Below are positions 8,673 to 16,386 of a DNA stretch of 64,000 bases, piece by piece; the first letter of the stretch is position 1; each line of letters opens with the position of its first letter. The notes under the pieces are model-generated. The model was not told the DNA's origin. It worked only from the letters and a program-made list of their open reading frames with translations, and did not search any database. The position numbers and the translations under genes were made by a program. This DNA comes from Mycobacterium sp. PSTR-4-N (GTDB taxonomy: Bacteria; Actinomycetota; Actinomycetes; Mycobacteriales; Mycobacteriaceae). The stretch is from the NCBI RefSeq assembly GCF_022348085.1, contig NZ_JAKRFN010000010.1:111065-175064 (forward strand), in the 5' to 3' direction.

Positions 8673-10192
8673 CTGGCACCTCCGGGGCTGATGTCGACAC
8701 GCCAGATCTCAGCGGGCCGGGTTCGATGGCGGGCACGCTGCGTCGCGGTGCGGCGATATCGACGGCGATGCTGGTGTTCACCCAACTCGTATCCCTCGTT
8801 CAGACCCTCGTCCTGGCTCGGCTGCTCTCGCCGGAGGAGGTCGGCTGGTTCGCAGCCGGTACGGTGCTTTCCAGCTTCCTGATCACATTCGCAGAGGGCG
8901 GACTGGCCAATGCACTGGTGCAACGCGAGGGCAGGCTCCACGACGCGACGGTCACGGTGTTCTGGGCGACCTTGTCGACCGGTCTGGCATGGGCGCTCGT
9001 GGCGGTGGCCTGTGCGCCGTTGATCGGAAGACTGTTCGGGAGCGCGATCGTGGGATCGATCTGCGCCGTCTCGGCGGGCTCCATCGTCTTGCACGCCTTG
9101 ACCTATGTGCCGGATGCCCTGTTGCAACGTCGCTTCGACTTCCGGGCCAGGTACATCGTCCAACCCGTCATCGTGGTGACCTTCGCGGTCACATCGGTGA
9201 CGCTGTGCGCCAACGGCTTCGGCGTGTGGGGTCTGGTCATCGGCTCCTACTGCTCGGTCGCGGCCTGGCTTGTCGCGACGTGGACCCTGGCCGGTTTCCG
9301 CTCCGTAGCGCGGGGGCGCCCCTCGCTGGCGGTGTGGCGGGAGTTGACAGCCTTCTCGCTGCCGTTGGTCACGTGGACGATCGTCAACCGGGCCAGGGAC
9401 ATGATCGAGACGGCCATCGTGGGAGGTGCCCTGAACCCGACCGCGTTGGGTTTTTACCGCTACGGTCGCCGGCTGGGTGCTCTGCCGGAGGTCGCGGTGA
9501 TCGACGTCGCATCCTACGTGTTGTTTCCGGCCTTCTCCCGGCTGGCCGGCGACCCGGCGCGGTTGCGTTCGGCGTTCCGCCGTGCCCTCCAGGTGCTGTG
9601 GTGTCTGACCCTGCCGGTCGCCTGCTTGATCATCGCAATCGGGGAGCCTGCGGTGGTGGTGCTGCTGGGCGAGAAGTGGAGGGGCGCAGGCGTCATGCTC
9701 GTGGCGCTGGCCGGGATCGGACCCGGAGTGGCGATGATGGCCGTCGGCATGGAATCGATCAAAGGTGTCGGGCGCACTGCGCCCCTGCACTGGGTGACGA
9801 TCGTCAGCACGGCACTCGGCCTCGGACTGCTGTTCGCTCTGCTGCCCCTGGGCCTCGCCGGAGTGGGCCTGGCCCTGTCGTTGTCAACGCTTGCGGCAGG
9901 ATTTCTCAGCCTGCTGCTGGCGCGTCGGCCGGTCGGCCTGACCATCGGCGAGCTCGTCCGCTTGCTGGGTCCACCGGTATTGGTGGCAGCTGCGCCGGCC
10001 GTCGGCGTCGGCCTCATCGAGCACCTGCTCATTCATGTCGACGAGCGCACGGTTTTCGTTGCCGCGCCGCTCCTGGCTCTGGAGGCCGCGGGATACCTCG
10101 CTCTCTGTGCGGTCGGACTCTCCTGGTTCGTTCCCTCGGCGTGGCATGAGATCTCCACGGTCGCACGTCAAATGCGGAATCGAAGCGCGTAG
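8669..10192 (+). CDS. Wzx-type polysaccharide flippase (MATE/MVF-like, oligosaccharide exporter)
   Basis: The 507-residue protein has about twelve to fourteen hydrophobic segments and the N-terminal pattern of the polysaccharide_synt family (LARLLSPEEVGWFAAGTVLSSF, residues ~50-75 in part; AEGGLANALVQREG). It resembles Wzx/WzxC flippases that move lipid-linked repeat units across the cytoplasmic membrane. The GTG at 8669 overlaps the previous stop as GTGA and is chosen over earlier in-frame codons inside the glycosyltransferase gene; ATG 8717 is a less likely alternative. Its presence makes a Wzx-dependent route for the polymer plausible. No second gene with a classical Wzy signature is visible, although the truncated membrane protein at the left edge could fill that role. 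Confidence 0.87.
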   Translation: MTGTSGADVDTPDLSGPGSMAGTLRRGAAISTAMLVFTQLVSLVQTLVLARLLSPEEVGWFAAGTVLSSFLITFAEGGLANALVQREGRLHDATVTVFWATLSTGLAWALVAVACAPLIGRLFGSAIVGSICAVSAGSIVLHALTYVPDALLQRRFDFRARYIVQPVIVVTFAVTSVTLCANGFGVWGLVIGSYCSVAAWLVATWTLAGFRSVARGRPSLAVWRELTAFSLPLVTWTIVNRARDMIETAIVGGALNPTALGFYRYGRRLGALPEVAVIDVASYVLFPAFSRLAGDPARLRSAFRRALQVLWCLTLPVACLIIAIGEPAVVVLLGEKWRGAGVMLVALAGIGPGVAMMAVGMESIKGVGRTAPLHWVTIVSTALGLGLLFALLPLGLAGVGLALSLSTLAAGFLSLLLARRPVGLTIGELVRLLGPPVLVAAAPAVGVGLIEHLLIHVDERTVFVAAPLLALEAAGYLALCAVGLSWFVPSAWHEISTVARQMRNRSA

Positions 10193-10211
10193 ATCGGTGA
10201 AAGGAACTGCC

Positions 10212-11036
10212 ATGGCGCAATGTCGCAGGATCTCACTCGTCGCACTGGTCACGTCTCTGGCGGTCATCGCGGGGTGTGTGAGTGGACAAGCGCTGCCGGA
10301 GGCTGCGTCGCAGACGATGTTCACCGGCGACTACTCGACGGGTGACTTCAGCCAGTGGTCGAGTGTGCAGAACAAGTCATTCAACGGACCCGGGGCAGAC
10401 TACCGGCCGACGTATTCCGCCACCGTGGTCAACGATCCGGTGAAAGGGCGGGCGGCGCGATTCGAGGTGCGGGCAGGAGACTGGCCCGGCTTCGCCGGAG
10501 GGGAGCGCTCGGACGTCGGTTCTGACCAGGGTCAGACAGGCGGTACGGAGGGGCAGGTCCGGTGGTACCGCTTCTCCACGATGTTCGATCCCACTTTCCC
10601 GCAGAACCACGCCGATCTGGGGTGGGGCGTCACGAACGGATGGCATCCCGACTCCAGCGTGGGGAGTGCCGGGTTCGAGTGGGGTGTGGGCGCCAGGAAC
10701 GGCTTCTGGTCTCTTGTCGTCGACGAGCAGACCCGCCCGGGGGTGTACGTGCGCGATTACACCGTCTTCGAGACGCCGTTGGACGTCGGCAGGTGGCATG
10801 ACGTGATCATGCAGGTGAAGTGGTCGACCGACCCAAGTGTGGGGTGGATACGTCTGTGGCACAACGGTGTTCGTCAACTGTTCGCCGGCGGCTCGGATAC
10901 CCTCGCGCTGAGCACGCTGGTCCCCGGTTCGACGAACTGCTATTACAAAGAGGGTTACTACCGAGAAGCCATGCAGCCCACAGGAATCGTGTACCACACC
11001 GGGTTCCGGGCGGCCATCGACGAGAATGGACTGTGA
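10212..11036 (+). CDS. Lyase-like lipoprotein (heparin lyase I/PL-type jelly roll)
   Basis: The 274-residue protein begins with a short basic n-region, a hydrophobic stretch and the lipobox VIAGC with C22 as the lipidation site, so it should be an exported lipoprotein. The mature part resembles polysaccharide-lyase jelly-roll proteins of the heparin lyase I-like family: RFEVRAGDW, a RWYRFSTMFDP strand, DVGRWHDVIMQVKWS, and near the C-terminus YYKEGYYRE, where family members carry the catalytic Tyr and neighbouring basic residues. ATG 10212 follows AAAGGAA at about 10199-10205. It is the last gene of the polysaccharide operon, 19 bp after the flippase, and may trim or release the exported polymer. 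The precise substrate is unknown. Confidence 0.75.
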   Translation: MAQCRRISLVALVTSLAVIAGCVSGQALPEAASQTMFTGDYSTGDFSQWSSVQNKSFNGPGADYRPTYSATVVNDPVKGRAARFEVRAGDWPGFAGGERSDVGSDQGQTGGTEGQVRWYRFSTMFDPTFPQNHADLGWGVTNGWHPDSSVGSAGFEWGVGARNGFWSLVVDEQTRPGVYVRDYTVFETPLDVGRWHDVIMQVKWSTDPSVGWIRLWHNGVRQLFAGGSDTLALSTLVPGSTNCYYKEGYYREAMQPTGIVYHTGFRAAIDENGL

Positions 11037-11054
11037 TCCGTAGACGATTGCCGC

Positions 11055-12920
11055 TCAGCTCTGCAGGACCAGACTCGCCGGCTCGGCTCCGTCGAGGAAG
11101 ATTCGCGCCCAGACGTCGAGCGTGAGGACGCTCCAGAGCTCCTTGCCGAAGTCGTAGCGACCGGCGCGGTGCAGTGCGAGAGCATGCCGCACGCGGTCGG
11201 GGTCCACCAGCGGGTCAGGCCGCGCTTCGGGCCCGAGTGTGAGCCGCTCCAATGCATCTCCGAGCCCGCCGCGAAACCACGGTCCGATGGGCACCGCAAA
11301 ACCGATCTTCTTGCGCGACAGCAGCTCAGCCGGCAGGCGCCGGCTGGCGATCTCGCGGATGACGATCTTGGTGCGTCGCGGCGAGACTTTGAGTTCACCG
11401 GGGAGGCGAGCCGCGAATTCGGCGAGCTCGTGGTCGAGCAGCGGCATCCGTCCCTCGATGGATGCCGCCATGGTCATCTTGTCGCCCCGGACGAGAAGGT
11501 TGTCCGCGAGATAGCTCTCCACGTCCAGCGCCAGCATGCGATCGAGGGAGCTCATGGTGGGGTCGATGTCCGCCAAAGCAGCTGCCAGCGGGCGCAGGTC
11601 GTTGTCCGAGAGCCCGGCCACGGGGTCGGCGCCGAACCACGCCGGCCATCGATCGTCAGGTGTCCTGGACGCCAGAGCTCTGAGTGCCATTCGAGCCCGG
11701 CGCGGTAACCGATGCCACGCGGCCAGGGTGTTCAGCCGTTCTTCGCCGAGGAGGGCACGGGCGGGCGACCCCGCGCGATGAAGCAAGGCGTCAACGCGAT
11801 ACTTCGGATAACCACCGAACAGTTCGTCGCCACCCTCCCCGGACAGGACCACCGTCACGTGTTCCCGTGCCAGGCGAGACAGCGCGAGCAGCGGGATCTC
11901 GGACGGTTCGGCCAACGGTTCGTCGCGATGCCAGATCGCCTGCGGCATGAGCCGAAGGAATTCGTCGGGCCCGAGTCGCGTCTCGTGGTGGCGGGTCCGC
12001 AACGTCTCGGCCGTCGCGCGGGCGGCTGCCAACTCGTCGCCTGCCCAACTCTGGTCGAAGCCCACCGAAAAGGTCTGCACCGGCTCGTCGCAGAGCTCCG
12101 ACATGAACGACAGCACGGTGCTCGAGTCCAGTCCGCCGGACAGGAAACACCCGAGCGGCACATCGCTGACGAGGCGACGCTCGACGGCCGTGCGCATCAG
12201 ACCCTCCGCCTCGTCTGCGGCCTCGCCGATGGTGATCGTCGGTTTCTCGTCATAGCGCAGCCGCCACCAGCGCTCGATGGACAACCCGTCATCGCCGATG
12301 ATCATCTTGTGGCCGGGGGGAAGTTGCCGGACGGATCGGAAAAGGGTCCGCGGGTTCGGGACGTAACGCAGAGTCAGATAGGCCTGCAGCGCTTCGTCAT
12401 CCACCTCTGCAGAAACACCCGCGGCCAGTAGGGCTTTGATCTCCGAGCCGAAGACGACCTCACCGCCGCTGCGTGAGTAGTACAGCGGCTTCTTGCCGAA
12501 GCGGTCGCGGGCCACGAGGAGCCGGCGACGGTTGTCGTCCCACAGCGCCACCGCGAACATGCCCACGAGTCGATGGAGCACGTCATCGCCCCACTGCTCG
12601 TACCCGTGGACGAGAACCTCTGTGTCGCAGTGAGTTGTGAATCGGTGGCCGTGGCGCTCGAGCTCGGTCCGCAGTCCGCGAAAGTTGTAGATTTCGCCGT
12701 TGAAGACGACGGCGACCGTGCCGTCCTCGTTGAAGATCGGTTGGTCGCCGCCGCGCAGGTCGATGATCGCCAACCGGCGCATTCCCATCGAAACCCGATG
12801 TCGGTGAAAGCTTCCGTCGCCGTCGGGGCCACGGTGCACGATGGTCGTCAGCATGCGCTCGAGTCGCTGCGAGCGCGCGTCGAGCTCACCGTCACTCCAG
12901 ATGCCGCAGATGCCACACAT
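11055..12920 (-). CDS. Glutamine-dependent asparagine synthase-like amidotransferase
   Basis: The 621-residue protein starts MCGICG, placing the class II glutamine amidotransferase nucleophile at Cys2; this fixes the start at 12920 although the frame stays open to 13070. The glutaminase domain spans about residues 1-200 (NGEIYNF, RDRFGKKPLYY), followed by the AsnB synthetase domain with the PP-loop S261-GGLDS and LSGEGGDELFGGY. Such proteins make asparagine or amidate carboxylates on other substrates; relatives in EPS loci (for example XrtA-associated amidotransferase) are thought to modify the glycan. Here it is convergent with the lipoprotein gene (18 bp between stops), next to a uronate-forming dehydrogenase, so amidation of a uronic acid is an attractive inference. 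Ordinary AsnB is the alternative. Confidence 0.85.
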   Translation of the reverse strand: MCGICGIWSDGELDARSQRLERMLTTIVHRGPDGDGSFHRHRVSMGMRRLAIIDLRGGDQPIFNEDGTVAVVFNGEIYNFRGLRTELERHGHRFTTHCDTEVLVHGYEQWGDDVLHRLVGMFAVALWDDNRRRLLVARDRFGKKPLYYSRSGGEVVFGSEIKALLAAGVSAEVDDEALQAYLTLRYVPNPRTLFRSVRQLPPGHKMIIGDDGLSIERWWRLRYDEKPTITIGEAADEAEGLMRTAVERRLVSDVPLGCFLSGGLDSSTVLSFMSELCDEPVQTFSVGFDQSWAGDELAAARATAETLRTRHHETRLGPDEFLRLMPQAIWHRDEPLAEPSEIPLLALSRLAREHVTVVLSGEGGDELFGGYPKYRVDALLHRAGSPARALLGEERLNTLAAWHRLPRRARMALRALASRTPDDRWPAWFGADPVAGLSDNDLRPLAAALADIDPTMSSLDRMLALDVESYLADNLLVRGDKMTMAASIEGRMPLLDHELAEFAARLPGELKVSPRRTKIVIREIASRRLPAELLSRKKIGFAVPIGPWFRGGLGDALERLTLGPEARPDPLVDPDRVRHALALHRAGRYDFGKELWSVLTLDVWARIFLDGAEPASLVLQS

Positions 12921-13084
12921 CAGTGGCCACCGCAGCGTGATGTTCCCCCTCGAGGTGTTTCCCCCACACCGGGATTCTGTCAAGCTTCGATGGCCGGCGC
13001 CACGCCTCGACGCGTATTCGATGGCCTTGATGCCACGCCGAACGGTCCTACACCGCGTGCGGAACGTCATCTAACCTTGACGGA

Positions 13085-13789
13085 ATGAGTTCCGACGCGC
13101 CGCAACCCGACGACGAGGACACCGGGCCGCTGCAGATCGGCTCGCCTGTGCCGCCGTCGGCGCGGGCGGATCGTCGGTTCGATGCCCCGCTGTCGGTGAA
13201 TCCACGGCCCGTGCACCGCAACAACCGGCCGTTGGTTCTGATTGCGGTCGCCACCGTCGCAGTGGTCGGGCTCGGGGTCCTCGCGTGGCTGTTCTGGCCG
13301 TCGTCGCAGGGCTCGGATGCCGCGGACGGTGCTGCTGCGGCGACGTCGCCGACGGAGACTCCCGAACAGGCGCAGGCACGGTTGATGCGGATGCTGCCGC
13401 CGGGGTACGCCCCGGACTCCTGTGAGACGGTGGTGCCCGCGCAGGGGGCACTGGCCCAGGTCAGCTGTGGCCAGAACACCGATGCCGGTGGTCCGCTGAC
13501 GGCCACCTACACGCTGGCTACCGACAAGGCTGCCGCCGAGGACCTGTTCGACAACATCGTGGCCACGTCATCGGTGGTCGATTGCCCGGGCAACATCCAG
13601 TCGCCTGGACCGTGGCGGCGCAACGCGACCCCGCAGCAGACAGCGGGAACGCTGGTGTGCGGATTCCAGCAGAGCAAGCCGACGGTCGGCTGGAGCACCG
13701 ACGCGAACCTGCTGATCAGTCAGGTGCAGTCCGGGCCGACGGGCCCCAACATGGTCCAGCTCTACACCTGGTGGGCATCGCACTCCTAG
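13085..13789 (+). CDS. Membrane-anchored hypothetical protein
   Basis: The 234-residue protein has an acidic/Pro-rich cytoplasmic N-terminus of ~45 residues, one transmembrane helix at about residues 49-69, a low-complexity Ala/Thr linker and an extracytoplasmic domain of ~150 residues with four cysteines spaced as two likely disulfide pairs. The topology resembles exported domains of mycobacterial sensor or lipoprotein-like proteins, but I do not recognise the family. It is divergent from the amidotransferase (start at 12920, 164 bp apart) and convergent with the MPT63-like gene (31 bp). Nothing in the sequence indicates a specific function. Confidence 0.75.
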   Translation: MSSDAPQPDDEDTGPLQIGSPVPPSARADRRFDAPLSVNPRPVHRNNRPLVLIAVATVAVVGLGVLAWLFWPSSQGSDAADGAAAATSPTETPEQAQARLMRMLPPGYAPDSCETVVPAQGALAQVSCGQNTDAGGPLTATYTLATDKAAAEDLFDNIVATSSVVDCPGNIQSPGPWRRNATPQQTAGTLVCGFQQSKPTVGWSTDANLLISQVQSGPTGPNMVQLYTWWASHS

Positions 13790-13820
13790 CGGAGTTCGCG
13801 GCCCACCAGGTGAGGTGCTG

Positions 13821-14747
13821 TCAGGACGGCGGGGGCACCACGACGGTGGTCGTGGCCGGGCTCTGCATCGGTGCGGGGGTACCGCTGCTGCCTTCGGGCA
13901 GCGGGGTGCCCGAACTGCCCTGAGGCGCCGGGCTCACTGCGGCGGGTGCCGGCGCCGGAGTGGCCGCGGCGGGCACCGGAGCGGGGCTGGCCGGAGCCAT
14001 CTCGGCGGGCATCGGAGTTCCGGCCTCACCCGCCGGCAGCGGTGTCCCGGCGCTACCCGCAGGCAACGGAGTGCCCGAGCTGCCCTGCGGCAGCGGTGTG
14101 CCCGCGCTGCCCGCAGGCACGGGGGCGGGCGTCTCGGTGGCCGAGGCAGGAGCTGCGCCCGGGGTGGGCGGCGTCGACGTGGTAGCGGTCTCCGGGGTGG
14201 CCGTCTCGGCGGCGCCGGAGGACGTGGAGCCCGACGATGCAGGGGCGCTGTAGCCGCCCGTTGCGGGCGCCGGCGGTGGCGGCGGGGGCTCCACCCACAG
14301 CAGCAGCTGGTCGGGACCGCCGTCGGAATAGAAGACGCTGTCGGGCTTTTCACCTGTCACGTCGAAGTAGATCTTGCCGGTGGTCTTCTCGCCCTGCGCC
14401 AGCGTCGAGGGGTTCACGCCCTGAGGTGTGGCCACGGTGAACAGCACCCGGTAGGTGTCACCGTTGCGGGCGCGCGCATTGAGATTGGACACGATGGGTG
14501 TGACCGACCCGGCGATCGCTTCGTCGGTGGCGGTGGCTTCCCACAGCGTGCCGACGGGCTGATAGGGGATCATGTCGCTGCTGGGCTTGAGGCCGGTGAT
14601 CGTCCAGTGCTGCACGACGTTGCCGTTGACGAGTTCACCGGGCTGGCCGAGGTACTGCACCTCCGCGTCAGCCGACGCGATCGGTGCCCCGGAAACGCCG
14701 ATCGCAGCCGCTGCGGCGGCAGCGATCACTGCGGGCTTGAATTTCAC
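13821..14747 (-). CDS. MPT63/DUF1942-family secreted protein with Pro/Ala/Thr-rich repeat tail
   Basis: The 308-residue protein starts with a Sec signal peptide (cleavage after ~A26, IASA|DAEV). Residues ~27-153 match the mycobacterial MPT63 (DUF1942) immunoglobulin-like fold: WEATATDEAIAGSVTPIVSN, ARNGDTYRVLF, QGEKTTGKIYFDVTG and a DQLLLWVEP end. M. tuberculosis MPT63 stops there at about 159 residues; this protein continues for ~150 residues of low complexity with a nine-residue repeat built on GTPLPxGSx (residues 212-248 and 276-291). The tail resembles the Pro-rich ends of secreted, often O-mannosylated, mycobacterial antigens such as Apa. The function of MPT63 proteins is not established. 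It is divergent from the PGRS-like gene. Confidence 0.85.
   Translation of the reverse strand: MKFKPAVIAAAAAAAIGVSGAPIASADAEVQYLGQPGELVNGNVVQHWTITGLKPSSDMIPYQPVGTLWEATATDEAIAGSVTPIVSNLNARARNGDTYRVLFTVATPQGVNPSTLAQGEKTTGKIYFDVTGEKPDSVFYSDGGPDQLLLWVEPPPPPPAPATGGYSAPASSGSTSSGAAETATPETATTSTPPTPGAAPASATETPAPVPAGSAGTPLPQGSSGTPLPAGSAGTPLPAGEAGTPMPAEMAPASPAPVPAAATPAPAPAAVSPAPQGSSGTPLPEGSSGTPAPMQSPATTTVVVPPPS
14004..14114. repeat. 27-bp tandem repeats encoding GTPLP-type units
   Basis: Four degenerate in-frame 27-bp units encode residues 212-248 of the MPT63-like protein, each a variant of AGSAGTPLP. Two further copies (13875-13922) encode residues 276-291. Such tracts can change copy number by slippage and provide Thr/Ser for O-mannosylation. 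Confidence 0.7.
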
Positions 14748-15019
14748 TGAATTGTCCTCCCGACTTTCTTTGAGCGAGCAGCGAGATACACCTCACGAGC
14801 AACCTAACAGCTCCCAGAAGCACCCCCGCGCACCAATTTGTTCGATGAGGTGGCTTCGGCCTTAGCGGACAGTCGAACTGAGCTGGCGGCATCGAGCGCA
14901 ACGGGCATGCCGACACGACCGCGAGCAGCAAATCTCGTGATTGACGTCGGAACGGGCCCCCGACGGACTATCGTCCCCGGCTGACGGGGATTTCGATCAC
15001 GAACAGGGGATCATTTTTC

Positions 15020-16270
15020 ATGGGCAAGCACTCCAAGAGCGGCGCACGGTCGATGTCGGTGCGCACCTATCTCGCGGCGGGGGTCACTGCGGGCGTGACC
15101 AGCGTCGCGATGGCCGGCATCGGCACGCTGATGCTGGACTACGACGCCGCGCCGGCGCAGGTGACGCATCAGATCCAACTCGTGAACGACGAGCACGTGC
15201 TGTGGTGGGCGCAGGTCGGCCATAAGAGCAAGAAGGTCAACGCGGCCGACGCCCCGAGCGCCCCGGTGAAGCCTGCGCTGCGGCCGATGATCGGTGAGGG
15301 CGGCTGGCTCTATGGAGACGGTGTCGACGCCGCCGCCGACTGCACCGGCGCCGCGTGCAACGGCGGCGACGCCGGTCTGCTGGGCGGCAACGGCGGAAAC
15401 GGGGCCAATGGCGGCTCCGGTGGAAACGCGGGCAAGTGGTTCGGCAACGGCGGTAACGGCGGGGATGGTGTCGACGCGGCCGCTGACTGCACCGGCGCTG
15501 CATGCAACGGCGGCGCCGGCGGCGCGGGTGGCGCCGGCGGCAAGTTCGGTGGCAACGGCGGCAACGGTGGTAACGGCGGCAAGGGTGTGAACAACACCGC
15601 CAACGTCGTCGACGACCCGGCAACCAAGGACAAGGACGAGTCCGCCGTCAACAACGCCTTCGGCGGTAACGGTGGTGCCGGCGGCTCCGGTGGCCGATGG
15701 GGCGGCAAGGGCGGCAACGGTGGCAACGGTGGCAGCGCCGCCTCCGCCAACGGCTCGTCGCAGGGCGGCAAGGGCGGCGCCGGTGGCGACGGCGGTGAGG
15801 TCGGCAAGACCACCGCCGGTAACGGTGGCAACGGCGGCAGCGCCGACACCACGGGCACCGACGAGATCGCCGTCGGTGGTAACGGTGGTTCCGGCGGTCG
15901 CTCGGAGAACGGCACCGGCGGTGCCGGTGGCACCGGTGGCGCCGCGACCGGCAACAACGACAACGACACCTACGGTGGCGACGGTGGTTCCGGCGGCAGT
16001 ACCAAGAACGGCCAGGCCGGCGCCGGCGGCGCAGGCGGCAACGCCGGCGCGGCCGGGGGAGACGCGACCGGCGGTGACGGCGGCGACGGCGGTGGCGCGA
16101 CCGGCATCGTCGGTAAGGGCGGCGACGGCGGCAAGGGTGGCAACGGCACGTCCGCAACCGGCACCGGCAAGGGCGGTGCCGGTGGGACCGGCGGCGGCGG
16201 CGGCTTCGCCGGAAAGTCCGGCAACGACGGCGCCGACGGCACCGGCAGTGGGACCGGTGCCTCGACCTAA
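15020..16270 (+). CDS. PGRS-like glycine/asparagine-rich protein without PE domain
   Basis: The 416-residue protein has an N-terminal hydrophobic segment (about residues 17-42), a charged spacer to residue ~90, then ~320 residues of GGN-GG and GGxGG repeats like the PGRS modules of PE_PGRS proteins. No PE domain is present, so it is not a PE_PGRS protein; it belongs to the PGRS-like proteins of other mycobacteria. A DCTGAACNGG segment occurs twice, giving four of the cysteines. ATG 15020 is preceded by AGGGGA at 15005-15010 with good spacing. Calcium-binding or cell-surface roles are known or proposed for PGRS-type repeats elsewhere, but none can be assigned here. The antisense frames over the GC-rich repeats are artefacts. 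Confidence 0.82.
   Translation: MGKHSKSGARSMSVRTYLAAGVTAGVTSVAMAGIGTLMLDYDAAPAQVTHQIQLVNDEHVLWWAQVGHKSKKVNAADAPSAPVKPALRPMIGEGGWLYGDGVDAAADCTGAACNGGDAGLLGGNGGNGANGGSGGNAGKWFGNGGNGGDGVDAAADCTGAACNGGAGGAGGAGGKFGGNGGNGGNGGKGVNNTANVVDDPATKDKDESAVNNAFGGNGGAGGSGGRWGGKGGNGGNGGSAASANGSSQGGKGGAGGDGGEVGKTTAGNGGNGGSADTTGTDEIAVGGNGGSGGRSENGTGGAGGTGGAATGNNDNDTYGGDGGSGGSTKNGQAGAGGAGGNAGAAGGDATGGDGGDGGGATGIVGKGGDGGKGGNGTSATGTGKGGAGGTGGGGGFAGKSGNDGADGTGSGTGAST
15318..15514. repeat. Duplicated 51-bp segment in PGRS-like gene
   Basis: Segments 15318-15368 and 15464-15514 both encode GVDAAADCTGAACNGG with only a few synonymous changes. They flank a glycine-rich spacer and look like an internal duplication that carried a Cys pair. 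Confidence 0.7.
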
Positions 16271-16285
16271 CCGGCACGGTTGAGC

Positions 16286-16323
16286 ATCAGCCGGGTGTCG
16301 ACCACGGTCGGCACCCGGCTGAT
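16286..16323. terminator. Strong hairpin after PGRS-like gene
   Basis: An 18-nt arm (16286-16303) pairs with 16306-16323 with a single mismatch, starting 15 bp after the PGRS-like stop. Mycobacterial intrinsic terminators often lack a long U tract, so this is a plausible terminator separating it from the next gene. Confidence 0.65.
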
Positions 16324-16373
16324 TGCTGTGTGCTCTCGTCAAAGTCGCTGGCTGCCAGCCTGATTGGATGGTC

Positions 16374-16379
16374 TATCAT
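16374..16379 (+). promoter_or_regulatory. Possible -10 element (TATCAT) of a leaderless transcript
   Basis: TATCAT fits the mycobacterial TANNNT -10 consensus and ends 7 nt before the ATG at 16387, the spacing expected if transcription begins at the A of the start codon. No ribosome binding site precedes that ATG. No convincing -35 box was seen. Confidence 0.45.
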
Positions 16380-16386
16380 CGCTGGC

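Noticed and set aside
15011..16342. Long open frames opposite the PGRS-like gene (440 codons and others).
   Set aside because: They mirror GGN repeats as Ala/Val/Thr- or Pro/Leu-rich strings, have no start signal and no family features; they are products of high GC and repeat structure.
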